DNA from: Clostridia bacterium
GTDB lineage: Bacteria > Bacillota > Clostridia > Saccharofermentanales > UBA5734
Length of the DNA stretch: 15,973 bases
NCBI GenBank assembly: GCA_017997315.1
Contig: JAGOFF010000029.1
Coordinates: forward strand, 1 to 15,973
Direction: 5' to 3'
Numbering within the stretch: position 1 is the first letter of the stretch; each line of letters begins with the position of its first letter. Positions 7,330-14,086 of the stretch are shown piece by piece. The translations under genes and the position numbers were made by a program. The notes beneath the pieces were generated by a model. The model was not told the DNA's origin and ran no database searches. It saw nothing but the letters and a program-made list of their open reading frames with translations.

Positions 7330-8088
7330 TCAATACAGCAGGTCTATTCCGCCGCTGCGGTACAGTTCGGCCACCTCGGGCGCCACACGGCTGTCCGTGA
7401 TGATCGTGTCGATGCTGCTGAGCGGCGAGACGAAGATATGGGATTTCTTTTCGAGCTTGCTTGAAGCCGCGATGACGATGTTTCTCTTGGCTCGCGGGAT
7501 GAGGGTGTTGATCACGCCGACTTCCGCGACCCGGAAATCGGAGAGGCCGCTTGACAGGGACACCGCATTGATGCTGATGAAGGCGATATCGGTATAGTAC
7601 TGACTGCAGCCGTGCTCGGCGAGCCGGCCTCCAAGCGAGCTTTCGGTCGGATTGAGGTCCCCGCCGCACAGAATCACCGTGAATCCGGGATTTTCCGCAA
7701 GGATCTGCGCCACGGAAATGCTGTTGGTGAGGACCGTGAGCAGCCGCATCGTGGACACCAGCCGTTTGGCCAGCTGGTTTCCGGTCGTGCCGGCGTTGAT
7801 CGCAAGAAACTGGCCGTCCTGGACCAGTGCAGAGGATTTGAGCGCGATCTCGTCCTTTTCCTTGATGTTGCTGGTCTGCCGGATCGGGTAGATGTTTTCC
7901 CGCTCGTAGGCGGAAGTCAGCACCGCGCCGCCATGGACCTTGCTGACCAGGCCACGCCTCTCCAGCAGCCGCAGATCCCTTCGGATCGTGTCCAGCGAGA
8001 CGTGGAGCATCGAGGCGAGTTCGGGGACCGTCGCGGAACTGCGGTTTCGGAGGTAGTCGGAAATGATTCGGATTCGTTCTTCCTGCAT
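7330..8088 (-). CDS. DeoR/GlpR-family transcriptional regulator
   Basis: A 252-residue DNA-binding repressor-type protein. The N-terminal winged helix-turn-helix is clear: EERIRIISDYLRNR, then VPELASMLHVSLDTIRRDL and LLERRGLVSKVHGGA. The C-terminal DeoR sensor domain follows from about residue 75, with GTT at the phosphate-loop position and CGGDLN. Family members usually bind a phosphorylated sugar and release DNA. Two usually conserved spots differ: the 'D-S/T-G-T-T' segment reads INAGTT, and 'DSSK' reads AASSK, so the ligand may be unusual. The start ATG is preceded only by a weak GCGGGAT ribosome site. The gene is divergent from the metabolic cluster at 8295 and convergent with the importer operon. 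Control of the cluster, of itself, or both is plausible but not shown. Confidence 0.92.
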   Translation of the reverse strand: MQEERIRIISDYLRNRSSATVPELASMLHVSLDTIRRDLRLLERRGLVSKVHGGAVLTSAYERENIYPIRQTSNIKEKDEIALKSSALVQDGQFLAINAGTTGNQLAKRLVSTMRLLTVLTNSISVAQILAENPGFTVILCGGDLNPTESSLGGRLAEHGCSQYYTDIAFISINAVSLSSGLSDFRVAEVGVINTLIPRAKRNIVIAASSKLEKKSHIFVSPLSSIDTIITDSRVAPEVAELYRSGGIDLLY

Positions 8089-8135
8089 GGATATCCCGCT
8101 TTCTCGTTGGTGTCATGGACGGCAAATGCATATCC

Positions 8136-8163
8136 ATTCTACCTGTCCGCTCGTGAAAGTAAA
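8136..8163 (-). promoter_or_regulatory. Candidate promoter of the DeoR-type regulator
   Basis: On the minus strand, TTTACT (8158-8163) and TAGAAT (8136-8141) are separated by 16 bases. The leader to the ATG at 8088 would be about 40 nt. Near it, on the divergent side, are two perfect 8-base palindromes, CGATATCG (8180-8187) and TTCCGGAA (8208-8215), possible regulator contacts. Short palindromes occur often by chance. Confidence 0.5.
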
Positions 8164-8224
8164 CGATTATTTCCGTACACGATATCGAATAACAGCAAAA
8201 GAACGCATTCCGGAACGGATCGAT

Positions 8225-8253
8225 TTGGCAGCCCGGTCCGAATCGGGTAGAAT
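8225..8253 (+). promoter_or_regulatory. Promoter of the metabolic gene cluster starting at 8295
   Basis: TTGGCA (8225-8230) and TAGAAT (8248-8253) with the optimal 17-base spacer. Each differs from consensus at one position. Transcription would start near 8260, giving a leader of about 35 nt to the ATG at 8295. It is divergent from the regulator promoter, with about 60 bp between the two -35 boxes, a usual place for autoregulatory operators. Confidence 0.65.
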
Positions 8254-8294
8254 ACCACTCAAATCGGGCCTTGTGCAGGCATAGGGAGGAAGCC

Positions 8295-8771
8295 ATGGAT
8301 ATTGAAAAAACACCCGGGGGCCGGGCGCTCGAACTGTTCCTGCAGGGGTACAACTGCTGTCAGGCGGTGTTTGCCGCCTACAGCGGCCGTTTCGGCATGG
8401 ATCCCGGGGCAGCGCTCCGGCTGACGGCCGGCATGGGCGGCGGCATGGGCGGCATGCGCGGGAAGTGCGGTGCGGTCACGGCGTTGTTCCTGCTGGCGGG
8501 ATTGCGCGACGGCGGGTATCCGCCCGGGGACGGCGATGCCAAAAAGGCGGTCTACGCACGTGTGCAGGAACTCGATGCGGCGTTCGAGTCGCGCTGTTCC
8601 TCCACGGTCTGCCAAACACTGCTCGAAAAGGCGGAGTGCGGATTTTCCAGCGTGCCGTCGCTGCGGGATGCGGCATATTATGAGTCCCGGCCGTGCGCGG
8701 CGCTGGTGCAGGCCGCCGCCGTCATCGCCGAGGAACGGCTTTTGCCGCTTCCGGATGAAAGGCGGGGATGA
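8295..8771 (+). CDS. C_GCAxxG_C_C-family protein (cysteine-rich, probable redox role)
   Basis: A 158-residue protein of a family named for its cysteine pattern. The family's biochemical role is not well defined; the spaced cysteines suggest redox or metal chemistry. Visible motifs: GYNCCQAV (Cys21, Cys22), a glycine/methionine-rich loop GMGGGMGGM (46-54), KCGAVTA (Cys58), Cys101, Cys106 in SSTVCQTL, Cys115, and RPCAALV (Cys134) near the C-terminus. The usual CGAxxG reads CGAVTA, with Ala replacing the last Gly. There is no signal peptide, so it is probably cytoplasmic. The ATG at 8295 is chosen over an upstream in-frame ATG at 8271 because AGGGAGGA (8283-8290) sits at the right distance. It is the first gene of a closely packed cluster, and its stop overlaps the next start by four bases (ATGA). 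Confidence 0.88.
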   Translation: MDIEKTPGGRALELFLQGYNCCQAVFAAYSGRFGMDPGAALRLTAGMGGGMGGMRGKCGAVTALFLLAGLRDGGYPPGDGDAKKAVYARVQELDAAFESRCSSTVCQTLLEKAECGFSSVPSLRDAAYYESRPCAALVQAAAVIAEERLLPLPDERRG

Positions 8772-9274
8772 CCATGGATTTCGCTTACTGCCCGACATGC
8801 GGCCGTCGACTGGAACCCCGTGAGATCGGCGACGAGGGACTGGTTCCGTACTGCGAAACGTGCAGACGCCCCCACTTCGGCTTTTCCTACAGCTGCGTCA
8901 TTGTTCTGCCCGTCAACGCGGACGATCCGGACGAGGTCGCGCTGATCCGCCAGGATTACGTGACCAGCAAGAACCACATCTGCGTCGCGGGCTACGTCAA
9001 GCATGGTGAGACGATCGAGGCCGCGGCCGCCCGCGAAGTCGAGGAAGAGATCGGGCTGCGGGTGCGGGATGTCCGTTACATGAGAAGCTACTACTTTGAG
9101 CGCAAGGACCTGTTGATGCTTGGGTTCACCGCCCGGATCGAGAAGGCTGATTTCCGCATTTCGGGTGAAGTCGACTCCGCGCGTTGGTTCGGCATCGACG
9201 AAGCGGAACGCGAACTGCAGAATTCGGGCATCGCGCTTCAGCTCCTACGGGACTACCGGACGGCGCGCGGCTGA
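8768..9274 (+). CDS. NUDIX hydrolase, NudC-like with N-terminal zinc ribbon
   Basis: Hydrolyses a nucleoside diphosphate linked to another group; the exact substrate is unknown. It has 168 residues. An N-terminal zinc ribbon is visible as C8-P-T-C11 and C29-E-T-C32. The Nudix box runs from Gly75 to Leu97 and matches Gx5Ex7REUxEExGU exactly: Gly75, Glu81, and REVEEEIGL at 89-97, the metal-binding helix. True NADH pyrophosphatases carry SQPWPFPxS shortly after the box; here the place is taken by RSYYFERKDLLMLGF (106-120). The NudC-like LMLGFTA remains, but NADH specificity is doubtful. The start overlaps the previous stop (ATGA); an ATG at 8774 is an alternative. Translational coupling to the C_GCAxxG_C_C gene suggests a shared role, perhaps in redox or nucleotide housekeeping. 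Confidence 0.9.
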   Translation: MTMDFAYCPTCGRRLEPREIGDEGLVPYCETCRRPHFGFSYSCVIVLPVNADDPDEVALIRQDYVTSKNHICVAGYVKHGETIEAAAAREVEEEIGLRVRDVRYMRSYYFERKDLLMLGFTARIEKADFRISGEVDSARWFGIDEAERELQNSGIALQLLRDYRTARG

Positions 9275-9308
9275 CGGGATTCCAGCGGAAACGGAGGGAC
9301 GGTACACC

Positions 9309-10313
9309 ATGAGAAGAATCCGGATCGGTTCGTCGGGAGTGGAGGCGTCCGCCATGACGCTCGGCACGTGGGAGATGGGCGGCGGGACGGCCTGGGGCGG
9401 CTGGGGGACCCGGTCCGAAGCCGAATACATCCGCGTCCTGCATGCCGCGCCGGAACTCGGCGTGGATTTCATCGATACCGCTCCCGTCTACGGGACCGGA
9501 TACTCGGAGGAGCTGGTCGGGAAAGCCCTGGCCGGAAGACGCAGCCGTTATGTGCTGAGTACCAAGTGCGGGATTCACTGGAGGGATGCGGACGGCGTGC
9601 GGGAGTATGAAAGGGACGGCAGGACCGCCTACCGGAACCTGTCGGCCCGTTCCATCCGCCTCGATCTGGAAGACAGTCTGCGTCGGTTGAAAACGGACTA
9701 TGTCGACCTGTACTATACGCACCGGCAGTCGGACCTCACGCCCGTGGAGGAGACGATGGGAGAACTGCTCCGCATGAAGTCCGAGGGAAAGATCCGCGCC
9801 ATCGGCATCTCACGGTCCACGCCCGCGCATCTGGAGGCGTACCGGCGGATCGGACCCGTGGACGCCGTGCAGGAAGAGTTCAATCTGCTGGAACGGGATT
9901 TCGGGAAGGCGTATCTGCCTCTGTGTGAAAAGGCGGGGGTGCTGGCGCACTGCTACGGTTCCCTCGCCCGCGGGCTGCTGACCGGCCGGATCGGCGCTGA
10001 CCATGTCTCTCCGGGAGGCAGCGCGCAGAACAGCGTCTGGTTCCGCCCGGAATTGCGCGCGGATATCCTCGCCATGCTGGAATCCTTCCGGACGTATGCG
10101 GATTCGATCGGGTGTTCGCTCGCCAACCTCGCCACCGCCTGGCAGACGGCACAGTCTCCCGCTATCGCGTCGGTCGTCGGAATCCGGCGCATGGAGAGCC
10201 TGGTCGATTCGATCCGGGCGTTCGAGCTGCGGCTGGATCCTCTGGTCATCCGGCGGATGGACGAGGCCGCCGCGGCCGTCATCGAAAAGTCCGCAGCCCT
10301 GGCCGAATCGTGA
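9309..10313 (+). CDS. Aldo/keto reductase family oxidoreductase
   Basis: NAD(P)H-dependent reduction of an aldehyde or ketone, or the reverse oxidation of an alcohol or sugar; cytoplasmic. It has 334 residues, usual for the family. The (beta/alpha)8 barrel signature GVDFIDTAPVYGTGYSEE holds Asp56 and Tyr61. Lys86 is in VLSTKCG, and His138 in DLYYTHR completes the catalytic tetrad. Further conserved parts are RLKTDYVDL, GKIRAIGIS and, near the C-terminus, AIASVVGIRRMESL, corresponding to the cofactor-binding strand. The ATG at 9309 is preceded by GGAGGG; the reading frame is open upstream, but there it overlaps the NUDIX gene. It lies 34 bases after that gene. The next gene starts within about 5 bases of its stop, or overlaps it. 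The substrate is unknown; the neighbours favour a sugar or polyol. Confidence 0.93.
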   Translation: MRRIRIGSSGVEASAMTLGTWEMGGGTAWGGWGTRSEAEYIRVLHAAPELGVDFIDTAPVYGTGYSEELVGKALAGRRSRYVLSTKCGIHWRDADGVREYERDGRTAYRNLSARSIRLDLEDSLRRLKTDYVDLYYTHRQSDLTPVEETMGELLRMKSEGKIRAIGISRSTPAHLEAYRRIGPVDAVQEEFNLLERDFGKAYLPLCEKAGVLAHCYGSLARGLLTGRIGADHVSPGGSAQNSVWFRPELRADILAMLESFRTYADSIGCSLANLATAWQTAQSPAIASVVGIRRMESLVDSIRAFELRLDPLVIRRMDEAAAAVIEKSAALAES

Positions 10314-10318
10314 TCGGC

Positions 10319-11014
10319 ATGGGACTGTCCAACGCATTTGTCGTCTGGGACTTCAACGGAACGATTCTGGACGATGCCTCGCTGTGCATCGACATCCTGA
10401 ACCGGATGCTGTCCCGACGCGGTCTGCCTTCCATCGGACGGGACCGATATCTCGATGTGTTCCGTTTCCCCATCTCCGATGCATACCGTTTGTTCGGATT
10501 TGACTTCGACGTGTGGCCGTACGAGTCCCTCGCCCGGGAGTTCATGGAAGAGTACATGCCTGCCAGCATGCGGGAGATCGGGCTGCGCGACGGAGTCGGA
10601 GATGCTCTTTCCCGGTTCGCTCAGGCCGGACTACAACAGGTTCTCCTGTCCGCGTCGAACCGGGAGTATCTGGTCCGCCAGATCACGCATTTCGGCATTG
10701 CGGGCTTTTTTGAGGAACTTCTCGGGCTGGACGATCCATTCGGCAACGGCAAGGCCGGGATCGGAAGGAGGTGGGCGGACCGGATCCGTGCCGTCCGCTC
10801 CGTACCCCCCTGCATCGTGATGATCGGCGACACCGACCACGACCGCGAGGTCGCGGAGGTGATCGGCGCGGGGTGCGTCCTGGTGGGCGGCGGGCACTGC
10901 AGCCGCGCGCGGCTCCTGTCCGCCGGGGCGGATGCCGTGGCGGACGATGTCGGATCGGCGGCAGCCGCTGCGCTGGGCCTGCTTCAAGCCTTGCCGCCGC
11001 GCATAGGTGTATAA
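10319..11014 (+). CDS. HAD-superfamily hydrolase, phosphoglycolate-phosphatase-like
   Basis: Probable phosphatase acting on a small phosphorylated metabolite. It has 231 residues from the ATG at 10319; a GTG at 10310 that overlaps the preceding stop by four bases is an equally reasonable start, and neither has a clear Shine-Dalgarno. HAD motifs in order: motif I VVWDFNGTILDD (nucleophile Asp11; the usual DxDGT is DxNGT, as in a common HAD subgroup), motif II LLSASN (Ser111), motif III Lys145, motif IV GDTDHD (Asp171, Asp175). A helical cap of the alpha type lies between motifs I and II. The C-terminal quarter (GAGCVLVGGGH onward) is Ala/Gly-rich and typical of the Rossmann-like core. Position after the aldo/keto reductase, with overlap or near overlap, indicates cotranscription. 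The substrate cannot be named. Confidence 0.88.
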   Translation: MGLSNAFVVWDFNGTILDDASLCIDILNRMLSRRGLPSIGRDRYLDVFRFPISDAYRLFGFDFDVWPYESLAREFMEEYMPASMREIGLRDGVGDALSRFAQAGLQQVLLSASNREYLVRQITHFGIAGFFEELLGLDDPFGNGKAGIGRRWADRIRAVRSVPPCIVMIGDTDHDREVAEVIGAGCVLVGGGHCSRARLLSAGADAVADDVGSAAAAALGLLQALPPRIGV

Positions 11015-11015
11015 T
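11010..11015 (+). promoter_or_regulatory. Candidate internal -10 box before the TIM-barrel gene
   Basis: A perfect TATAAT coincides with the stop codon of the HAD gene, 45 bases before the ATG at 11061. I find no good -35 at the usual distance; TTGCCG at 10991-10996 is too close. It may be an internal promoter for the last three genes or a coincidence of the stop-codon context. Confidence 0.3.
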
Positions 11016-11060
11016 TTTCTCAAGACTCACCACGGATCCGATATCAAGGAGGATGATTGC

Positions 11061-12026
11061 ATGAAACTCGGCGTGTTTGCAGTGCTGCTGGCCCAGAAAA
11101 GCTTTGATGACGCCTGCCGGTACCTTTCGGAATCCGGCGTGCAGGCGATCGAGATCGGAACCGGCGGATATCCGGGCAAGGCCCATGCCGATCCCGCCGA
11201 ACTGCTGGCCGATCCGGGCGCGCTGGCCCGTCTGAAGGATACCGCGGCCAGGTACAACCTGGAGATCGCATGCCTGTCCTGCCACGGCAACCCGGTCCAC
11301 CCGCAACGGGAGATCGCGGATGCCTTCCACAAGGACTACACCAACACGGTCCTCCTGGCCGAAAAGCTCGGCGTGAACCGTGTCGTCACGTTTTCGGGCT
11401 GCCCGGGCGACCATCCCGGAGCGATGTACCCGAACTGGGTCACCTGCCCGTGGCCGGACGATTTCGGCAAAATCCTCGAGTACCAGTGGAACGACGTACT
11501 GATCCCGTATTGGGAGAAGACCGCGGCGTTCAGCGTGGAGCACGGCGTCGACCGGATCGGGCTCGAAATGCACCCCGGCTTCTGCGTATACAATCCCGAG
11601 ACACTCCTGAAGCTGCGCGCGGCCGTCGGTCCGGCCGTCGGGGCGAACCTGGACCCCAGCCATCTGTTCTGGCAGGGCATCGATCCGGTCGCCGCGATCC
11701 GGAGCCTCGGGGATGCGATCCATTTCTTCCATGCCAAGGATACGAAGGTCGACGAGATCAACTGCGCGCGGAACGGTGTGCTCGACACCAAGCATTACGG
11801 GGACGAGAAGCATCGGAGCTGGTTGTTCCGGACGATCGGATACGGCCACGGTTTCCAGGTGTGGAACGACATTTTCAGCAATCTTCGGATGGCCGGCTAC
11901 GACGATGTGGTCAGCATCGAACATGAGGACAGCCTGATGTCCGTCAACGAGGGGCTCCAGAAAGCCATCGCATTCCTGAAGCAGTCGATGGTGTTTGAAA
12001 AAACCGGCGGCATGTGGTGGGCCTGA
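11061..12026 (+). CDS. Sugar phosphate isomerase/epimerase (xylose isomerase-like TIM barrel)
   Basis: A 321-residue protein of the IolE/IolI/xylose-isomerase-like TIM-barrel family, which isomerises, epimerises or dehydrates sugars and inositol derivatives using a divalent metal. The first strand is KLGVFAVLL; AIEIGTGGY and EIACLSCHGNP follow. The likely metal ligands are in order: Glu172 (LEMHP), Asp198 (NLDPSH), His224 (FFHAKD) and Glu287 (SIEHED). The start is supported by AAGGAGG at 11046-11052, eight bases before the ATG, although the frame is open further upstream. It is 14 bases from the Gfo/Idh dehydrogenase gene. Such pairs are frequent in bacterial polyol and modified-sugar pathways, where the dehydrogenase oxidises a hydroxyl and the TIM-barrel protein rearranges the ketone. 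The substrate is unknown. Confidence 0.93.
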   Translation: MKLGVFAVLLAQKSFDDACRYLSESGVQAIEIGTGGYPGKAHADPAELLADPGALARLKDTAARYNLEIACLSCHGNPVHPQREIADAFHKDYTNTVLLAEKLGVNRVVTFSGCPGDHPGAMYPNWVTCPWPDDFGKILEYQWNDVLIPYWEKTAAFSVEHGVDRIGLEMHPGFCVYNPETLLKLRAAVGPAVGANLDPSHLFWQGIDPVAAIRSLGDAIHFFHAKDTKVDEINCARNGVLDTKHYGDEKHRSWLFRTIGYGHGFQVWNDIFSNLRMAGYDDVVSIEHEDSLMSVNEGLQKAIAFLKQSMVFEKTGGMWWA

Positions 12027-12040
12027 CGGAGGAAAGAACC

Positions 12041-13210
12041 ATGGAGAACAAACCTGCGGTCCGGGTGGGCATGGTCGGCTACAAATTCATGGGGAAGGCC
12101 CACAGCAACGCATACCGAAAAGTGAGCATGTTCTTTGATCCGGCGCGTGAAATCCGGATGCGGGCGATCTGCGGACGGGATGAGGAATGGGTGCGTCAGG
12201 CGGCGGACAAGTTCGGCTGGGAAGGATATGAAACCGACTGGAAAAAACTGGTGCGCCGGGACGATATCGACCTGATCGACATCACGACGCCGAGCAACTT
12301 CCACAAGGAAATCGCCATCGCGGCCGCGGAGAACGGAAAGGCGGTCTTCTGCGAGAAACCGCTGGCGCTCAATCTCGAGGACGCACGCGAGATTCTGGCG
12401 GCGGTGCGCAAAGCCGGCGTCAAGCACCAGATCGGTTTCAACTACCGGTTCGCTCCGGCGATCCGGCTCGCCAAACAGATGATCGACGAAGGCCGGCTGG
12501 GCAAGATATTCCATTTCCGGGGCATGTACCTGCAGGACTTCATCATCGATCCGGACTTCCCCCGTGTCTGGCGCCTGGAGAAAAAGATCGCGGGATCGGG
12601 ATCCCTGGGGGACCTCGGCGCGCATGTCATCGATCTGGCACGGTACCTGGTGGGCGACCTGGCGCAGGTCATCGGGCACAGCCGGACGTTCATCAAGGAA
12701 AGGCCCCTCGTGGAGCGCATGACTGGATTGACCGGCGTAGCGGACGCGGCGGCGCCCAAGGGTGCCGTGGACGTGGACGACGCGACCCTTTTCATCGGGG
12801 AGTTCGAGAACGGGGCGCTGTGCACCATCGAAGCCACGCGTTTCGCACAGGGCCACAAGAACGACCTGTCGTTCGAAATCAACGGGGAGAAGGGAAGTCT
12901 GCGGTTCTTCCTCCCGCGCATCAACGAACTCGAATTCTTCGACGCCACAGCGGATGCCGGACTGCAGGGATTCTCCGTGATCCAGGTGTCGGAAGCCATC
13001 CATCCTTACTGGGAGCACTGGTGGCCCGCCGCCCATGTCATCGGATACGAGCATACGTTCGTCCACGAGATGTACGAATTCATCCAGTCCATCGCGCTGG
13101 ACACTCCTGCCTCTCCGGACTTTGAGGACGGCATGAAGTGCTCTCAGGTGATGGAAGCGGTCGAGCGCTCCATTGCCGAGCGCCGCTGGATCCGGCTGGA
13201 TGAAGTCTGA
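12041..13210 (+). CDS. Gfo/Idh/MocA-family NAD(P)-dependent dehydrogenase
   Basis: A 389-residue oxidoreductase that probably oxidises or reduces a hydroxyl of a sugar, inositol or sugar acid. The N-terminal Rossmann fold shows VGMVGYKFMGKAHSNAY (residues 9-25; the usual GxGxxG is replaced by GYKFMG, common in this family). DLIDITTPSNFH and the catalytic CEKPLALN (Glu105, Lys106, Pro107) follow. The C-terminal alpha/beta domain carries GSLGDLGAHVIDLARYLVGD with Asp191 and His195, the usual catalytic pair. GGAGG at 12028-12032 lies eight bases before the ATG. The length is slightly above the usual 330-380 because of extra loops at about 220-245 and 310-330. Together with the TIM-barrel gene 14 bases upstream it forms a likely metabolic pair. 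Confidence 0.94.
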   Translation: MENKPAVRVGMVGYKFMGKAHSNAYRKVSMFFDPAREIRMRAICGRDEEWVRQAADKFGWEGYETDWKKLVRRDDIDLIDITTPSNFHKEIAIAAAENGKAVFCEKPLALNLEDAREILAAVRKAGVKHQIGFNYRFAPAIRLAKQMIDEGRLGKIFHFRGMYLQDFIIDPDFPRVWRLEKKIAGSGSLGDLGAHVIDLARYLVGDLAQVIGHSRTFIKERPLVERMTGLTGVADAAAPKGAVDVDDATLFIGEFENGALCTIEATRFAQGHKNDLSFEINGEKGSLRFFLPRINELEFFDATADAGLQGFSVIQVSEAIHPYWEHWWPAAHVIGYEHTFVHEMYEFIQSIALDTPASPDFEDGMKCSQVMEAVERSIAERRWIRLDEV

Positions 13211-13228
13211 CGCCGGCGGACACCGTCC

Positions 13229-13732
13229 GTGACCGCGCGGCCACCGGCCGGGCGAGCCGATCCCGAGATCGTCGGACCGCTGGGAGCGGAATATGCGGAA
13301 GCGGTCTCCGCCTTGGTCCGGAGGGTGTTTCTGCGTTTTGAGGCGCCGGACTACCCGCAGGAAGGAACGGATACTTTCTTCGTCTTCACGGATCCGGGAT
13401 TCCTCTCCTTCAACATGTCGGCGGGTCTTCTCGTCGTCGCCGGATGTTTTGAAGACGGCCGACTGCTCGGCGTTGTCGCATTGCGCGACCGGTCCCACGT
13501 GAGCCTTCTGTTTGTCGAACCGACCCGGCATCGTCGCGGCATCGGGACGGCACTGATGCGGTGGGCGCAGCGGAGGGCTGCCGAGACAGGTGCGGAGCCG
13601 TGCGTGATGACGGTGAATTCGTCACCCTACGCAAGGGGATTTTATGAGAAGATCGGCTTCCATGCGACCGCGGAGGAGCAGATGCGGGACGGGATCCGAT
13701 ATATCCCGATGTCGCTTGAGCCGGACGTTTGA
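13229..13732 (+). CDS. GNAT-family N-acetyltransferase
   Basis: Transfers an acetyl group from acetyl-CoA to an unknown amine. It has 167 residues. The acetyl-CoA pyrophosphate-binding motif A is visible as RHRRGIGTALM (100-110), preceded by the central strand HVSLLFVEP. The C-terminal GNAT block SSPYARGFYEKIGFHAT (about 132-148) is characteristic. An N-terminal RRVFLRFEAPDY segment recalls a GNAT subgroup, from memory. The GTG start has no convincing ribosome binding site, so the true start may be elsewhere or translation may depend on the gene upstream, whose stop is 18 bases away. It is probably the last gene of the cluster. Its stop codon TGA overlaps the -35 box of the ileS promoter. Its relation to the sugar-type genes is unclear. 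Confidence 0.87.
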   Translation: MTARPPAGRADPEIVGPLGAEYAEAVSALVRRVFLRFEAPDYPQEGTDTFFVFTDPGFLSFNMSAGLLVVAGCFEDGRLLGVVALRDRSHVSLLFVEPTRHRRGIGTALMRWAQRRAAETGAEPCVMTVNSSPYARGFYEKIGFHATAEEQMRDGIRYIPMSLEPDV

Positions 13733-13757
13733 CACGTTGTCAGCCATGTACTATAAT
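13729..13757 (+). promoter_or_regulatory. Exact-consensus promoter of the ileS T-box unit
   Basis: TTGACA (13729-13734), a 17-base spacer and TATAAT (13752-13757): both hexamers and the spacing match the sigma-70/A consensus exactly. Transcription would start near 13764, at the beginning of the T-box leader. The -35 overlaps the stop codon of the GNAT gene and is the left arm of a 13-base imperfect palindrome, TGACA-CGT-TGTCA (13730-13742). No terminator separates the previous gene from this unit. Confidence 0.88.
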
Positions 13758-13763
13758 TCGTCC

Positions 13764-14038
13764 ACAAATCAAACTGGAAAGACGATGACCGGACAGTAGG
13801 CATCCGCCGCTTTGCCAGAGAACGCGGGCAGGTGGGAGCGCGGGAAGGGCGGACAGCCGAACATCATCCGCGAGTCGGCCGACGAATCCCGGCGGACCGG
13901 ACAGACCGGAACCGCCGGGGGGAGGAAGGCCCGGTCATACCCTGCGGGGCTGTACCGTTATCATGGACGAGCCGGCATTGCCGGGTTTCGGGTGGTACCG
14001 CGCCGGATTGGGCGCCCCGATTTCGGGGCGTTTTTTTT
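13764..14038 (+). promoter_or_regulatory. T-box riboswitch (isoleucine), transcriptional type, leader of ileS
   Basis: Senses uncharged tRNA-Ile and prevents premature termination when charging is low. The T-box element is GGGTGGTACCGCG (13990-14002). The antiterminator is complete: TCGGG (13988-13992) pairs with CCCGA (14016-14020) and GCGCC (14000-14004) with GGCGC (14011-14015), with TGGTACC (13993-13999) as the seven-base bulge. The variable base of TGGN is T, which fits the A73 discriminator of tRNA-Ile. Stem I shows AGTA (13795-13798) facing GAA (13859-13861), the usual specifier-loop elements, enclosed by CCGCC/GGCGG and GGC/GCC. The specifier is read as ATC (13863-13865), an Ile codon, followed by A. 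CGGCGG/CCGCCG around 13891-13917 may be the next stem. Exact outer boundaries are estimated. Confidence 0.93.
14013..14038 (+). terminator. Intrinsic terminator of the T-box leader
   Basis: A 7-bp GC stem (14013-14019 with 14024-14030) around the loop ATTT is followed at once by eight T residues (14031-14038). Its left arm is the same segment that the antiterminator uses, so the two structures exclude each other. Confidence 0.93.
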
Positions 14039-14053
14039 ATACTTTTTGAACTG

Positions 14054-14068
14054 CTTTGCGGCGCAAAG
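14054..14068 (+). other. Small hairpin between terminator and ileS ribosome binding site
   Basis: CTTTGC (14054-14059) and GCAAAG (14063-14068) form a perfect 6-bp stem with a three-base loop. It ends eight bases before the GGAGG at 14076-14080. It would be transcribed only in readthrough message; it may keep the start region open or be a processing site. Chance is possible. Confidence 0.3.
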
Positions 14069-14086
14069 ACGGATCGGAGGAATCAT

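Noticed and set aside
9120..9308. Upstream extension of the aldo/keto reductase to the ATG at 9120
   Set aside because: This would overlap most of the 3' end of the NUDIX gene and add an Arg/Ser-rich segment absent from the family. The ATG at 9309 has a good GGAGGG site and begins the normal first strand.
11897..13531. 544-residue minus-strand frame opposite the Gfo/Idh and GNAT genes
   Set aside because: The plus-strand genes have intact catalytic motifs and ribosome sites; this frame has neither.
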